From positions 310,001 through 374,000 of the forward strand of contig NZ_JADPQH010000001.1 of the NCBI RefSeq assembly GCF_019173455.1: DNA of 64,000 nt, in the 5' to 3' direction. Positions 48,613 to 58,899 of the stretch are shown here, in pieces (the stretch's first letter is position 1; the number at the start of each line of letters is the position of its first letter). A program made the translations under genes and the position numbers. Source of the DNA: Nesterenkonia sp. Act20 (GTDB taxonomy: Bacteria > Actinomycetota > Actinomycetes > Actinomycetales > Micrococcaceae). Below the pieces are notes generated by a model. The model was not told the DNA's origin. It was given only the letters and a program-made list of their open reading frames with translations, and ran no database searches.

Positions 48613-50306
48613 CGTGTGTCCGCCTCCACCTCATCAGCGCCGAAGCCCTCGTCCTGCAGGTCGTCCGGGTTGCCGTGCGGATAGTGGATCTCCACGCCGT
48701 CGGCGTCCTTGGTGCTGGTGGGTGCACCGTCATCGCGACGCTCGGCGGTCGCCGCCTCGGCGCGGCGCTTGGTCGGAGCGCCGTCCTGAGCGCGATAGTC
48801 GGCCTCCATCTCGGCACGCGTGGATGCCTTGGCGGCCCGACGATCAGCCTGATCCTGCTTCTTCTCGGCACGGGTGGGCCGGGAATGATCGTCGAAGCGC
48901 AGGTCGGTGCCACGCGGGCCACCCAGATGCTCGGCACCGGCTGCCATCGTGGGCTCCCAGTCGAAGACCACGCCGTCGAGCTCAGAGCCGATCACCACGG
49001 CATCGCCGGGCTTGGCGCCCTGTTTGAAGAGTTCATCTTCGATGCCCACAGCGACGAGCCGGTCGGCGAGGTAGCCGACGGCTTCGTCGTTGCCGAAGTC
49101 TGTCTGCACGATCCAGCGCTCGGGCTTGTCGCCGCGGACGCGCCAGAGCGGCTCCCCGCCCTTGGACTCAGCAGTGACGGTGAACTGCTTGCGGTTCACC
49201 GCCCGGGGGCGCACGGTCACCGGAACGGGAGCGGGTTCGATCTCCCGCTGGGCGCGAGCCTCGAGCACCAGTTCCGCCATGGCGAAGCCCAGGTCTCGGA
49301 GTCCGTCGCGGTTCAGTGCGGAGACGTCGAAGACGCGGTAGCCGCGCGAAGTCAGCTCCTCGCGGACCAGCTCGGCCATGGCCGCACCGTCGGGAAGATC
49401 AGTCTTGTTCAGCGCCACCAGCCGGGGCCGGTCGTTGAGCGGCACGGCATTCGAGGAGTTGTCCGCCGTGCCACCGGCTCCCTCCACTGCGTCAGGAGCA
49501 TAGGCCGCCAGTTCGGCCTCGATGGCGTCGAGGTCGCCGAGCGGGTCGCGGTCAGTCTCCAGTGAGGCACAGTCGAGGACGTGGACCAGAGCGGCGCAGC
49601 GCTCCACATGGCGCAGGAACTCATGTCCCAGACCCTTGCCCTCGGCGGCACCGGGGATGAGTCCCGGAACGTCCGCCACGGTGAAGCGGGTCTCTCCGGC
49701 CTCGACCACGCCCAGGTTCGGCACCAGCGTGGTGAACGGGTAGTCGGCAATCTTGGGGCGGGCTGCGCTCATCGCAGCGATCAAGCTGGATTTACCGGCG
49801 GAAGGGAAGCCGACCAGGGCGATGTCAGCCACGGACTTCAGCTCCAGGACCACGTCCTGAGCGTCGCCGGGAGTGCCCAGCAGAGCGAAACCGGGAGCTT
49901 TGCGCTTCTTGGAGGACAGGGCGGCATTGCCGAGACCGCCCTGACCGCCTTCAGCGATCGTGAACCGGGCACCTGGCTCGACGAGGTCCGCGAGCACGCG
50001 ACCCTCGCGGTCCTTGACCACGGTCCCCTCGGGCACCGGAAGCTCCAGCACCGGCCCACGCGTTCCGTGCCTGAGGTCGCCCTGGCCGACGCCGCCGTCC
50101 TGTCCGTGGCGGTGGGGGCGGTGGTGGTACTCCAGCAGCGTGGTGGTCTGCGGATCGACCACCAGCACCACTGAGCCGCCGTCGCCGCCGTTGCCGCCGT
50201 CGGGGCCGCCGAGGGGCTTGAACTTCTCGCGGTGCACGGAGACGCAGCCGTGGCCACCGTTACCGCCTGTGGTGTGGAGGACCACTCGGTCGACGAAATG
50301 TGCCAT
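48609..50306 (-). CDS. obgE: Obg/CgtA GTPase
   Basis: Essential GTPase in 50S ribosome maturation and stress signalling. The 565 residues contain the glycine-rich Obg fold (residues 1-158), G1 [11 protein letters not shown]3 [10 protein letters not shown]4 NKTDLP and the C-terminal OCT domain ([20 protein letters not shown] and following). A further charged tail of about 100 residues (Arg/Ala/Asp-rich) follows, longer than in E. coli. AAGGAG precedes the ATG. A terminator-like hairpin sits 38 nt upstream. It overlaps proB by ATGA. Confidence 0.97.
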   Translation of the reverse strand: MAHFVDRVVLHTTGGNGGHGCVSVHREKFKPLGGPDGGNGGDGGSVVLVVDPQTTTLLEYHHRPHRHGQDGGVGQGDLRHGTRGPVLELPVPEGTVVKDREGRVLADLVEPGARFTIAEGGQGGLGNAALSSKKRKAPGFALLGTPGDAQDVVLELKSVADIALVGFPSAGKSSLIAAMSAARPKIADYPFTTLVPNLGVVEAGETRFTVADVPGLIPGAAEGKGLGHEFLRHVERCAALVHVLDCASLETDRDPLGDLDAIEAELAAYAPDAVEGAGGTADNSSNAVPLNDRPRLVALNKTDLPDGAAMAELVREELTSRGYRVFDVSALNRDGLRDLGFAMAELVLEARAQREIEPAPVPVTVRPRAVNRKQFTVTAESKGGEPLWRVRGDKPERWIVQTDFGNDEAVGYLADRLVAVGIEDELFKQGAKPGDAVVIGSELDGVVFDWEPTMAAGAEHLGGPRGTDLRFDDHSRPTRAEKKQDQADRRAAKASTRAEMEADYRAQDGAPTKRRAEAATAERRDDGAPTSTKDADGVEIHYPHGNPDDLQDEGFGADEVEADTR

Positions 50307-50344
50307 GGCTGGAGACTCCTTGAAGAAGATGCTGACTTAAGACA

Positions 50345-50383
50345 AGTCGAGGGTGGGCCCATCAAGTGGGCCCACCCTCGACT
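50345..50383 (-). terminator. Hairpin between rpmA and obgE
   Basis: Perfect 17-bp stem AGTCGAGGGTGGGCCCA / TGGGCCCACCCTCGACT with a 5-nt loop, 30 bp past rpmA and only 38 nt before the obgE start codon. It looks like an intrinsic terminator without a U-tract and could be partial, letting some transcripts continue into obgE. Confidence 0.75.
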
Positions 50384-50413
50384 GTACGTACGAAACGTCT
50401 GTGCAGGCCTGGA

Positions 50414-50668
50414 TCAGGCTGCTGGGACGATGTTCACGACCTTACGCCCGCGGCGGCTGCCGAACTCGACAGCTCCGTTCGAGAGCGCGAAAAGCGTGTC
50501 GTCGCCACCGCGTCCGACATTGAGGCCGGGGTGGAACTTGGTGCCGCGCTGGCGGATGAGGATCTCACCAGCGTTGACGGTCTGACCGCCGAAGCGCTTC
50601 ACGCCCAGGTACTGTGCGTTGGAATCGCGGCCGTTGCGAGTCGAGCTCGCACCTTTTTTATGTGCCAT
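50414..50668 (-). CDS. rpmA: 50S ribosomal protein bL27
   Basis: Small ribosomal protein whose N-terminal tail reaches the peptidyl transferase centre. The 84 residues start directly with [19 protein letters not shown], without the cleavable leader found in Firmicutes, and include [20 protein letters not shown] and [11 protein letters not shown]. It lies 52 bp after rplU in the conserved rplU-rpmA-obgE order. Confidence 0.98.
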   Translation of the reverse strand: MAHKKGASSTRNGRDSNAQYLGVKRFGGQTVNAGEILIRQRGTKFHPGLNVGRGGDDTLFALSNGAVEFGSRRGRKVVNIVPAA

Positions 50669-50720
50669 TGGGTCTGCCTACCTCTCGGGGAGAACGGGGA
50701 ATATGCGAACCTTGAACGCC

Positions 50721-51029
50721 TCAGGCGATCGAGGTCACCTTGATACGGGTGAGTTCTGAACGGTGACCCTGGCGCTTGCGGTAGCCGGTCTTGTTCTTGA
50801 ACTTCTCAATGACGATCTTCTTACCGCGGATGTTCTCCAGAACCTCGGCCTCGACTGAGACCTTGGCGAGCTCATCTGCTGCGGTAGTGACCTTGTCCCC
50901 GTCCACCAGCATCACTGCCGGCAGCTTAATGGTGCTGCCTGCCGCGCCCGGAACTCGGTCAACGGTCACGAGGTCTCCAACGGAAACCTTTTCCTGGCGG
51001 CCGCCAGCGCGGACAATCGCGTACACCAC
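50721..51029 (-). CDS. rplU: 50S ribosomal protein bL21
   Basis: A 102-residue 50S protein that binds 23S rRNA. The family start [19 protein letters not shown] is matched by the GTG at 51029, with a GAAGTGAG purine stretch upstream; a longer frame to 51056 would add a non-family extension. The C-terminus [20 protein letters not shown] is diagnostic. TTGACC at 51156-51161 could be a -35, which would give a leader of over 90 nt. Confidence 0.97.
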   Translation of the reverse strand: MVYAIVRAGGRQEKVSVGDLVTVDRVPGAAGSTIKLPAVMLVDGDKVTTAADELAKVSVEAEVLENIRGKKIVIEKFKNKTGYRKRQGHRSELTRIKVTSIA

Positions 51030-51191
51030 TTGGGACTCACTTCTCTCGATGATCATTTCGGACTAAACCAATCACACATCTCTGCGGGAAATCCTCTGCT
51101 GAGAAGTTCACCGCTGAGCTGTGCGGAAGACATGTTGGTGCCTATAACACCAAGGGTCAACCCTACGCGACGTGCTCGGTGACAGCAAGTT

Positions 51192-51218
51192 GGCCGGACC
51201 CGTCGAGCGGGCCCGGCC
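51192..51218 (-). terminator. rne terminator
   Basis: Hairpin GGCCGGACCCG / CGGGCCCGGCC with one A-C mismatch and loop TCGAG, 6 bp past the rne stop in the direction of transcription. Confidence 0.75.
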
Positions 51219-51224
51219 CGCTGC

Positions 51225-54173
51225 CTATTCGGGGCGTGCGATCTCTTCGGCCTTGACGCCCACTCCGAGCATCACCGGCTCAGCGGCTGCAGCCTTCTTG
51301 GGGGCCTGCGCAGCCGGCTGCTCCGTGGCAGCTGAGGAGAACGAGGTGCTCGCGGGCTTCTCGGCGGCAGCGATCTGCTGCACCTCCCCGGATGCGCCCT
51401 GGACCGAACCGGCAGCACGGCGACGACGGCGCGCTGGCCGCGCCGGGGTGCGCGGTTCACGCGAATCCAGCGCCTGCCCGAGGGTGTCCAGGGAGACCTG
51501 CTTCTCCTCGGCCGCCGTGGGCTTTGCTCCAGAACCTGCTGCCTCGCCCTTCTCGGCGCGCGGCAGCGGCACCTCTTCCCCACCGATCCGCAGCACCTCG
51601 GCGCTGGAGGGCTGGGGCGCGGAGTCTGCTGAGCTGGAATCATCCTGGCCGTCGTCGGATCCGGTGCTGGCTGCCGAGGCTGTGGAGCTCGTGCTGCCTG
51701 CCGGCTGACTGGCACTGCGGCGTCCGCTGCGACGCGAGCCGCGCGGCTGCTGCGCCTGGCTCTCTGCAGAGGCGCTCTGCTCCTCCTCCTCGGCGTGCTT
51801 GCTCGCCGTGGCGGCGGCCACCTGGGCGAGAGCCTGACGGGCCTTCTCCTGCCGCTCCTTCTCCTGCGGGTCCACCTCGGGAGTCGACTGCTGAGTCTCG
51901 GGCTCGTCATCACGACGGCTGCGGCCCTTGCGGCGCTTCTTGGCGGGCTTGGAGTTCTGCTGCTCGCCCTGTGAGGTGTAGGCGGCGCGGTGCTCGATGG
52001 GCTCCGCCTGCGTGACGACTCCGCGTCCGGCGCAGTGCTGGCAATCCTCGGAGAAGACCTCCAGCAGCCCGGTGCCCATCCGCTTGCGGGTCATCTGGAC
52101 CAGACCCAGCGAGGTGACCTCGGCGACCTGGTGCTTGGTCCGATCGCGGCCCAGGCACTCCACCATGCGGCGCAGCACCAGATCGCGGTTGGCCTCGAGG
52201 ACCATATCGATGAAGTCGATCACGATGATGCCGCCGATGTCGCGCAGGCGCAGCTGGCGCACCAGCTCTTCGGCTGCCTCAAGGTTGTTCTTCGTGACGG
52301 TCTCCTCGAGGTTGCCGCCGGACCCGGTGAATTTGCCGGTGTTGACGTCGACCACGGTCATCGCTTCGGTGCGGTCGAAGACCAGCGAACCGCCGGAGGG
52401 CAGGTTGACCTTGCGCTCCAGAGCCTTGTTGAGCTGCTCATCGATCCGATGATGGGCGAAGATGTCGTCAGCCTTCTGCTCTTCGGGGATCCACTGCTTC
52501 AGTCGATCGAGCAGGTGCGGCGCGACATAGGTGACGTAGGCCTCGATGTTGTCCCAGGTCTGCTCGCCCTGGACCTCCATGGAGGAGAAGTCCTCGTTGA
52601 AGACATCGCGCACCACCTTGATGGTCAGGTCCGGCTCCGCGTAGAACAGCTCCGGGGCCAGCACCTTCTTCTCCCCGGTCTGGCTCTGGATCTGCTCCCA
52701 GAGTGCTCGCAGCCGGTTGATGTCGTTGGTCAGCTCCTCCTCGGAGGCGCCTTCCGCCGCGGTGCGTACGATGACTCCGGCATTGTCCGGCATATGGTCC
52801 TTCAGGACCTTCTTCAGCCTCGCCCGCTCGGTGTCGGGGAGCTTGCGGGAGATGCCGGTCATGGAGCCGCCCGGGACGAAGACCAGATACCGGCCTGGCA
52901 GGGAGATCTGACTGGTCAGCCGGGCTCCCTTATGTCCCACGGGGTCCTTGGTCACCTGCACCAGGACCGAGTCACCGGACTTCAGTGCGTTCTCGATCTT
53001 GCGGGGGCCGCCGTTGAGCCGTGATGCGGCCCAGTCGACCTCACCGGCGTAGAGCACGGCATTGCGTCCGCGGCCGATGTCGACGAACGCCGCTTCCATG
53101 GAGGGCAGCACGTTCTGCACCTTGCCGAGGTAGACGTTGCCGATGAGCGAGTCCTGGGTGGTGTGGGACACGTAGTGCTCCGCCAGGACGCCGTCTTCCA
53201 GGACGCCGATCTGGATGCGCTCTCCGCGCTGGCGCACGATCATCTTGCGGTCCACTGACTCACGGCGCGCGAGGAACTCCGCCTCGGTGATGACCTGGCG
53301 TCGGCGACCGCCTTCGCGGGATGAACGACGACGCTGCCGCTTCGCCTCGAGCCTGGTGGAGCCCTTCAGGCCGGTCACCTTGTCCGAGGCGGGTGCTTCG
53401 GCGCTCTCGCGGGGAGCCCGCACGCGGGTGACGGTGTGGGCGTCATCTTCGTTGGACTCCACCTCGAGGTCCGAGGTGCCACGACGACGACGGCGGCGCT
53501 TGCGGATGACCGGGCCTTCGTCGTCCTTGCCCTGCGAGTCGTTTCGCGGCGAGGTGAACTCGTCACCGGAGTCGCTGGCGGAATCGGTGTCGGCGTCCGA
53601 CGCCGAGGATCCCTTCAAGTTCCGTGATCCCGAGCTGTCCCGCGAATCGCTGGCTTCGGAACCCTGTTCGGCGTTCTGACCGGAGTTCTTGCCGGCGTTC
53701 TGGGATTCTGAATCGTTCGTGGACTCGCCCGATTCAGAATCGGAGCCGCGGTTCTTGTTCCGGCCTCCGCGGCGGCGCTTGCGCCGTGAGCGGCGACCCG
53801 AGCCGTCCTCGTCCTCGGAGTCTCGATCCTGCGAGTACTCGGAATCGCTGCGCTGGGAGTTCTCCTGCGCGGCGGAGTCTTGCTGCGTCTGGCGGCCGCT
53901 GCCGCGGTCGTCCTCGTAGTCGCGATCCTGCGAATCGGGCTGCGGATCAGCGTCCTTGCTGGAGCGACGGCTCGTCTTCGGCTTGGCGGTGGTCAGGTCT
54001 GGGGCCTGGAACAGGACATTGACCGGGTCCGCCACGGGAGCCGACTCGGCCGGCTCAGAGGACTGGCTGGAGTCGGTCTCTGATCCGCTCTTCGGAGCCG
54101 GAGGGGCACTGAAGGGATTGAAGATGTCGTTATTGCCCGCCGTGTCGTCCGCGGGTGTCTCGTTGTGGGACAT
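51225..54173 (-). CDS. rne: Ribonuclease E/G family endoribonuclease
   Basis: Endonuclease for rRNA and mRNA processing. In the 982-residue protein, a Ser/Asp/Arg-rich disordered N-terminal half (to about residue 310, with RRKRRRGGRNKNRGSD and RKRRRRRRG patches) precedes the S1 domain (about 318-385) and the catalytic DNase-I-like part with VVDVNTGKF and GGIIVIDFIDM, then the zinc-link DCQHCAGRG near 700. A long Ser/Ala/Glu-rich C-terminal tail ends it. The catalytic core flanked by disordered arms on both sides is the actinobacterial arrangement. I start at the ATG at 54173, with AGGAG 10 nt upstream, rather than at 54200. Confidence 0.95.
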   Translation of the reverse strand: MSHNETPADDTAGNNDIFNPFSAPPAPKSGSETDSSQSSEPAESAPVADPVNVLFQAPDLTTAKPKTSRRSSKDADPQPDSQDRDYEDDRGSGRQTQQDSAAQENSQRSDSEYSQDRDSEDEDGSGRRSRRKRRRGGRNKNRGSDSESGESTNDSESQNAGKNSGQNAEQGSEASDSRDSSGSRNLKGSSASDADTDSASDSGDEFTSPRNDSQGKDDEGPVIRKRRRRRRGTSDLEVESNEDDAHTVTRVRAPRESAEAPASDKVTGLKGSTRLEAKRQRRRSSREGGRRRQVITEAEFLARRESVDRKMIVRQRGERIQIGVLEDGVLAEHYVSHTTQDSLIGNVYLGKVQNVLPSMEAAFVDIGRGRNAVLYAGEVDWAASRLNGGPRKIENALKSGDSVLVQVTKDPVGHKGARLTSQISLPGRYLVFVPGGSMTGISRKLPDTERARLKKVLKDHMPDNAGVIVRTAAEGASEEELTNDINRLRALWEQIQSQTGEKKVLAPELFYAEPDLTIKVVRDVFNEDFSSMEVQGEQTWDNIEAYVTYVAPHLLDRLKQWIPEEQKADDIFAHHRIDEQLNKALERKVNLPSGGSLVFDRTEAMTVVDVNTGKFTGSGGNLEETVTKNNLEAAEELVRQLRLRDIGGIIVIDFIDMVLEANRDLVLRRMVECLGRDRTKHQVAEVTSLGLVQMTRKRMGTGLLEVFSEDCQHCAGRGVVTQAEPIEHRAAYTSQGEQQNSKPAKKRRKGRSRRDDEPETQQSTPEVDPQEKERQEKARQALAQVAAATASKHAEEEEQSASAESQAQQPRGSRRSGRRSASQPAGSTSSTASAASTGSDDGQDDSSSADSAPQPSSAEVLRIGGEEVPLPRAEKGEAAGSGAKPTAAEEKQVSLDTLGQALDSREPRTPARPARRRRRAAGSVQGASGEVQQIAAAEKPASTSFSSAATEQPAAQAPKKAAAAEPVMLGVGVKAEEIARPE

Positions 54174-54557
54174 TATGGAATTGCTCCTGACCGCTCCCAC
54201 GGTGCCACACTCACCGCGTCCGCGGCTCTGCTTGGGTGGATTCAGCCGGTCGCGTTTCCCCTGGCTCTCACGACGGGTGCGACCTGCTCATTCCACGTAT
54301 TGATGTTGTCTCAAACCTATATTCAAGCTCCACTGGCCTTCCGGGCGCTGCTCCCGTTCTCGCGGAGCGCGCTCTGCGCGGCCTTCCAGTGGCTACTCAC
54401 CACTCCTGAGCATCTGCTGCGGGGTGTTCATCCACAGCGTCATTCATCCAATGCTGAAGCGATGGCGTGTAAGCCTTCTCGGTCTGCGGGTGTGGTCCGC
54501 TCGCCGATGCCACTCAGTATCGCATACCCCTCCAGCTATCCTGCGTAGAATCCCCGC
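54174..54557. other. Divergent promoter region between rne and the VKOR gene
   Basis: This 384-bp gap has no convincing gene; short ORFs on the + strand (for example 54165-54548) start inside rne or lack family signals. It should hold the leftward rne promoter and leader, which could be a site of RNase E autoregulation as known in E. coli, and the VKOR -10 at its right end. I saw no strong hairpin. Confidence 0.55.
54546..54551 (+). promoter_or_regulatory. VKOR gene -10 hexamer (leaderless promoter)
   Basis: TAGAAT ends 6 nt before the ATG at 54558, and no Shine-Dalgarno sequence is present. Confidence 0.5.
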
Positions 54558-55169
54558 ATGGCCCTTCACCCCACAGACCAGCGCACTCAGCCCCGCATCG
54601 TGTCCTCGCCGGCCCTCGGGCTCTGGCTGCTGGTGACGGCGATCATCGGCGCCGCGGCCAGTCTTGCGCTGATGCGTGAGCGCATCGCACTGTGGCAGGA
54701 CGCGGATTACACCACCGCCTGCGACATCAATCCGTGGGTCTCCTGCGGCCTGGTGATGGACTCCTGGCAGGCATCGACCTTCGGATTCCCGAACATCTTC
54801 CTGGGCGTCGTGGGCTTCCCGCTGGCGATCCTGGTGGCCGTCACGATCTTGGGCCGGGTGCAGCTTCCCCGCTGGTACTGGCTCGGACTTCAGGCGGGAG
54901 TCACCTTCGCATTCGGGTTCTGCATCTGGCTCTGGTCACAGGCGGTCTATTCCATCGGCGCACTGTGCCCGTACTGCATGATCGTCTGGGCCGCCGTCGT
55001 GCCGATGTTCATCGTCGTGACGGCGGGCAACATCGGCAGCGGGGTCATCCCGGCCGGTCCGCGGCTGCGCCGAATCTCCGCCGACTGGTGGTGGGTCGCC
55101 ATCGTGCTGATCTATCTGGTGGTGGTGGCCAGCATCATCGTGGCGTTCCCCAACGCCTTCACGGGCTGA
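54558..55169 (+). CDS. Vitamin K epoxide reductase family protein
   Basis: A 203-residue membrane oxidoreductase with about five helices. In actinobacteria, VKOR homologues reoxidise DsbA-like proteins with menaquinone. The loop cysteines are Cys55 and Cys63 (ACDINPWVSCG) and the active-site pair is Cys137-x2-Cys140 (ALCPYC). The conserved Ser/Asn-like segment FGFPNIFLGVVGFP is present. No DsbA-like partner gene is adjacent. Confidence 0.94.
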   Translation: MALHPTDQRTQPRIVSSPALGLWLLVTAIIGAAASLALMRERIALWQDADYTTACDINPWVSCGLVMDSWQASTFGFPNIFLGVVGFPLAILVAVTILGRVQLPRWYWLGLQAGVTFAFGFCIWLWSQAVYSIGALCPYCMIVWAAVVPMFIVVTAGNIGSGVIPAGPRLRRISADWWWVAIVLIYLVVVASIIVAFPNAFTG

Positions 55170-55255
55170 GAAGTCCCCTCCTGCCGCTGGGATATCGTGG
55201 AATCGGGCAAGCAATTCCCGCTTCACCTGAGACCTGCTGATATGGAGGGCTGGCT

Positions 55256-56365
55256 ATGTCCCAGACCGTAAATGCCGTCGTCGTCAAAGAGAAGAACGGA
55301 CCGGCTGTTCTCGAGCAGATCGTGGTTCCTGATCCGATCGCCGGTGAGGTCGTCGTCGACGTCCTGACCTGTGGCGTGTGCCAGACCGACCAGCACTACC
55401 AGCAGGGTGAGGTGGGCGATAACTTCCCTTATCTGCTCGGCCATGAGGCCACCGGCCGGGTCTCACAGATCGGTGAGGGCGTCACCAACGTCAAGGTCGG
55501 TGACACCGTCATCCTGAACTGGCGCGCCGTCTGTGGTGAATGCAGGGCGTGCCGCAAAGGCGAGCCTCAGTACTGCTTCGACACGCATAACGCAGAACAG
55601 AAGATGACGCTGACCGATGGCACCGAGCTCGAGGCTGCCCTGGGCATCGGCGCCTTCGCCGAGAAGACCCTCGTGGCAGCCGGTCAGTGCACCGTGGTCG
55701 AAGACCTTCCGGCAGAGTCCAACGCCGCCGTCGGTCTGCTCGGCTGCGGCATCATGGCGGGCATCGGCGCTGCCATCAACACCGGTGAGGTCAAGCGCGG
55801 CGAGTCCGTCGCAGTGATCGGCGTCGGCGGTGTCGGCACCGCCGCAGTGCTCGGCGCGAAGCTTGCCGGCGCGACCACCATCATCGCGGTGGACCTCGAC
55901 GAGCGAAAGCTGGCCACGGCGGCCGAGCTCGGCGCCACCCATATGGTCAATCCCAGCGAGACCGACGTCGTGGAGCGTATCCGTGAACTGACCGGCGGAT
56001 TCGGTGCAGACCTGGTCATCGATGCGGTCGGGCGTCCTGAGACCTATAAGCAGGCCTTCTACGCCCGCGACCTCGCCGGCCGCGTCGTGCTGGTCGGTGT
56101 CCCCGATCCCTCCCACACCCTGGAACTGCCGCTGGCCGACGTCTTCGGTCGCGGCGGCTCATTGAAGTCCTCCTGGTACGGCGACTGCCTGCCCTCCCGG
56201 GACTTCCCGATGCTGGTCAGTCACTATCGCAACGGAAACCTCGACCTGGATGCCTTCGTCACCGAACGCGTGGCGCTGGATCAGGTCCAGGAAGCCTTTG
56301 ACACGATGAACCGCGGTGAGGTGCTGCGCTCTGTCGTGGAGCTGCAGTCCGCCCCGAAGAATTGA
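55256..56365 (+). CDS. mscR: S-(hydroxymethyl)mycothiol dehydrogenase
   Basis: NAD/mycothiol-dependent formaldehyde dehydrogenase; the family also shows nitrosomycothiol reductase activity. The 369 residues show catalytic zinc ligands in [11 protein letters not shown] and LGHEATG, the structural zinc lobe [15 protein letters not shown] and the NAD motif [36 protein letters not shown] is typical of this class. GGAGGG precedes the ATG. The MBL hydrolase gene follows 8 bp later, the usual formaldehyde-detoxification pair. Confidence 0.94.
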   Translation: MSQTVNAVVVKEKNGPAVLEQIVVPDPIAGEVVVDVLTCGVCQTDQHYQQGEVGDNFPYLLGHEATGRVSQIGEGVTNVKVGDTVILNWRAVCGECRACRKGEPQYCFDTHNAEQKMTLTDGTELEAALGIGAFAEKTLVAAGQCTVVEDLPAESNAAVGLLGCGIMAGIGAAINTGEVKRGESVAVIGVGGVGTAAVLGAKLAGATTIIAVDLDERKLATAAELGATHMVNPSETDVVERIRELTGGFGADLVIDAVGRPETYKQAFYARDLAGRVVLVGVPDPSHTLELPLADVFGRGGSLKSSWYGDCLPSRDFPMLVSHYRNGNLDLDAFVTERVALDQVQEAFDTMNRGEVLRSVVELQSAPKN

Positions 56366-56373
56366 GGACCCCC

Positions 56374-57030
56374 ATGAGCACCAGTTTTGAGAACCTTGTC
56401 ACCTCCGGCACCTTTTCGCTCGACGGCGGCACCTGGGAGGTGGACAACAACGTCTGGATCATCGGTGACGAGCACGAGGTCATCCTGATCGACCCCGCTC
56501 ACGACGCGGACGCCGTGGTGGAAGCCGTGGGCGCGCGTGCGGTCACCGACATCCTGCTCACTCACGGGCATGATGATCACATCAGCCAGGCCCTTCAGGT
56601 CCAGAAGCGCGTGGGCGGTCGGATCCATCTCAACCCCGAGGACCAGATGCTCTGGGACGCCGTCCACGAGGGCACTGTGCCCGATGTGGACATCACCGAC
56701 GGAGATCTCTTCACAGTGGGAGACGCCCAGCTGGTCGCGATCCACACTCCCGGGCACTCCCCCGGCTCCACGTGCTTCTACGCGTCGTCCCTCGCCGGGC
56801 CCGACGGCACGGTCCAGCCCGTGCTCTTCTCCGGGGACACGCTCTTCGCCGGTGGCCCAGGAGCGACGGGGCGATCCTTCTCCAGCTTTGAGACGATCAT
56901 CGAGTCGATCAGGACGCGGCTGTTCCAGGAGCTTCCCACGGAGACGCTGGTCAACACCGGGCACGGCCCCTCGACCTCGATCGGCGCGGAGTCTCCGCAT
57001 CTGCAGGAGTGGATCGATCGCGGCGAGTGA
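56374..57030 (+). CDS. Metallo-beta-lactamase-fold hydrolase of the MscR operon
   Basis: A 218-residue MBL-fold hydrolase. Metal ligands appear in LTHGHDDHIS (HxHxDH), HTPGHSPGSTCFY and LFSGDTLFAGGPG, with the last His in NTGHGPSTSI. Genes of this type follow mscR and are proposed to hydrolyse the S-formylmycothiol product. Start is the ATG at 56374 with GAGGACC upstream. Its stop codon abuts the stop codon of the convergent lipoate-family gene with no base between. Confidence 0.92.
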   Translation: MSTSFENLVTSGTFSLDGGTWEVDNNVWIIGDEHEVILIDPAHDADAVVEAVGARAVTDILLTHGHDDHISQALQVQKRVGGRIHLNPEDQMLWDAVHEGTVPDVDITDGDLFTVGDAQLVAIHTPGHSPGSTCFYASSLAGPDGTVQPVLFSGDTLFAGGPGATGRSFSSFETIIESIRTRLFQELPTETLVNTGHGPSTSIGAESPHLQEWIDRGE

Positions 57031-57810
57031 TCACCTGCGCAGCGCTGAAGTGCTGGAGGAGGTCGCCGGATTCTCCGCGATCTCCTCCAGCGCCCAGTGC
57101 CGCGCGTAGGCATCGAGCACCGACTGCTCCACCTCATCCACGGTGAGATCCAGGCCGAGCTCGGTGACTGAACCCGCTGTCAGCGGATCCCATGGAATCT
57201 CCAGCGCCGCATAGGCCTCCGAGAGCACCCGGCGAATGACCGCGCCGCCCTCCACAATGATGGAGGAGGAGAACAGCCACCCCGAGCTGATGACCCGCTG
57301 AGCTGTGCCGACGAGCTTGATGCGCCGGTCCGGGTCCACCAGGGAGATTCCGTGGACAGAATGATCCCCGAGGCAGTACTCACCCGGGATCGGACCGAGC
57401 CGGGCATCCACGCCGAGCTGGCCAAGCGCCTCCTGGAGCAGCTCCCCGAAGGCGGTGAAGCGCGCCTGGGTCTCGCGGATCGGATCACTGTCCGGTTCGA
57501 TGTGGTCGATCACCAGCGAGCCCTGGTGGTAGGCGGCAGCGCGTCCGCCGGCCCGGCGCACCAGCGGCGTGAAGCCTTGGTCCCGGCAGGCTGCCGCGGC
57601 GTCGTCGAACCCTGGAAGTCGCTGATCCCGCTGTCCGAAGGCGACTGTGGGCTCCGGTCGATACAGCCTGAGCAGCGGGGCCGGCTGGTCAGCGGAACGT
57701 CGGCCCTGGTTCCTGGTGCGCTGCAACAGCGCGAGGGCCAGCTCGAGGTCCCCGTGAGCACCATCGCTGGTCTGCTGTCGGTAGACCTCAAGCCGGCCCG
57801 CGTGCGTCAT
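57031..57810 (-). CDS. Lipoate-protein ligase/LipM-like acyltransferase
   Basis: A 259-residue member of the LplA/LipM/BPL superfamily. Visible are LLRLYRPEPTVAFGQRDQ, VRRAGGRAAAYHQGSLVID (residues 84-102), Cys146 in GEYCLGDHSVH and Lys165 in IKLVGTAQR, the acyl-binding lysine. LipM octanoyltransferases carry a catalytic Cys shortly before this Lys, whereas LplA ligases do not need it, so an octanoyl/lipoyl transferase role is possible. Because lipB is also present, this would be a second lipoylation or scavenging route. AAGAG lies just before the ATG. Confidence 0.78.
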   Translation of the reverse strand: MTHAGRLEVYRQQTSDGAHGDLELALALLQRTRNQGRRSADQPAPLLRLYRPEPTVAFGQRDQRLPGFDDAAAACRDQGFTPLVRRAGGRAAAYHQGSLVIDHIEPDSDPIRETQARFTAFGELLQEALGQLGVDARLGPIPGEYCLGDHSVHGISLVDPDRRIKLVGTAQRVISSGWLFSSSIIVEGGAVIRRVLSEAYAALEIPWDPLTAGSVTELGLDLTVDEVEQSVLDAYARHWALEEIAENPATSSSTSALRR

Positions 57811-57829
57811 CTCTTCGTCTCTGCTCGGT

Positions 57830-58858
<1,029 letters not shown>

Positions 58859-58899
58859 TCACGCCTGGTGGGCACCGCGGTTCATGACAGCTGCTGGGG

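Noticed and set aside
54165-54548. 127-codon rightward open frame in the rne-VKOR gap
   Set aside because: It begins inside rne on the opposite strand, has no ribosome site and no family signal.
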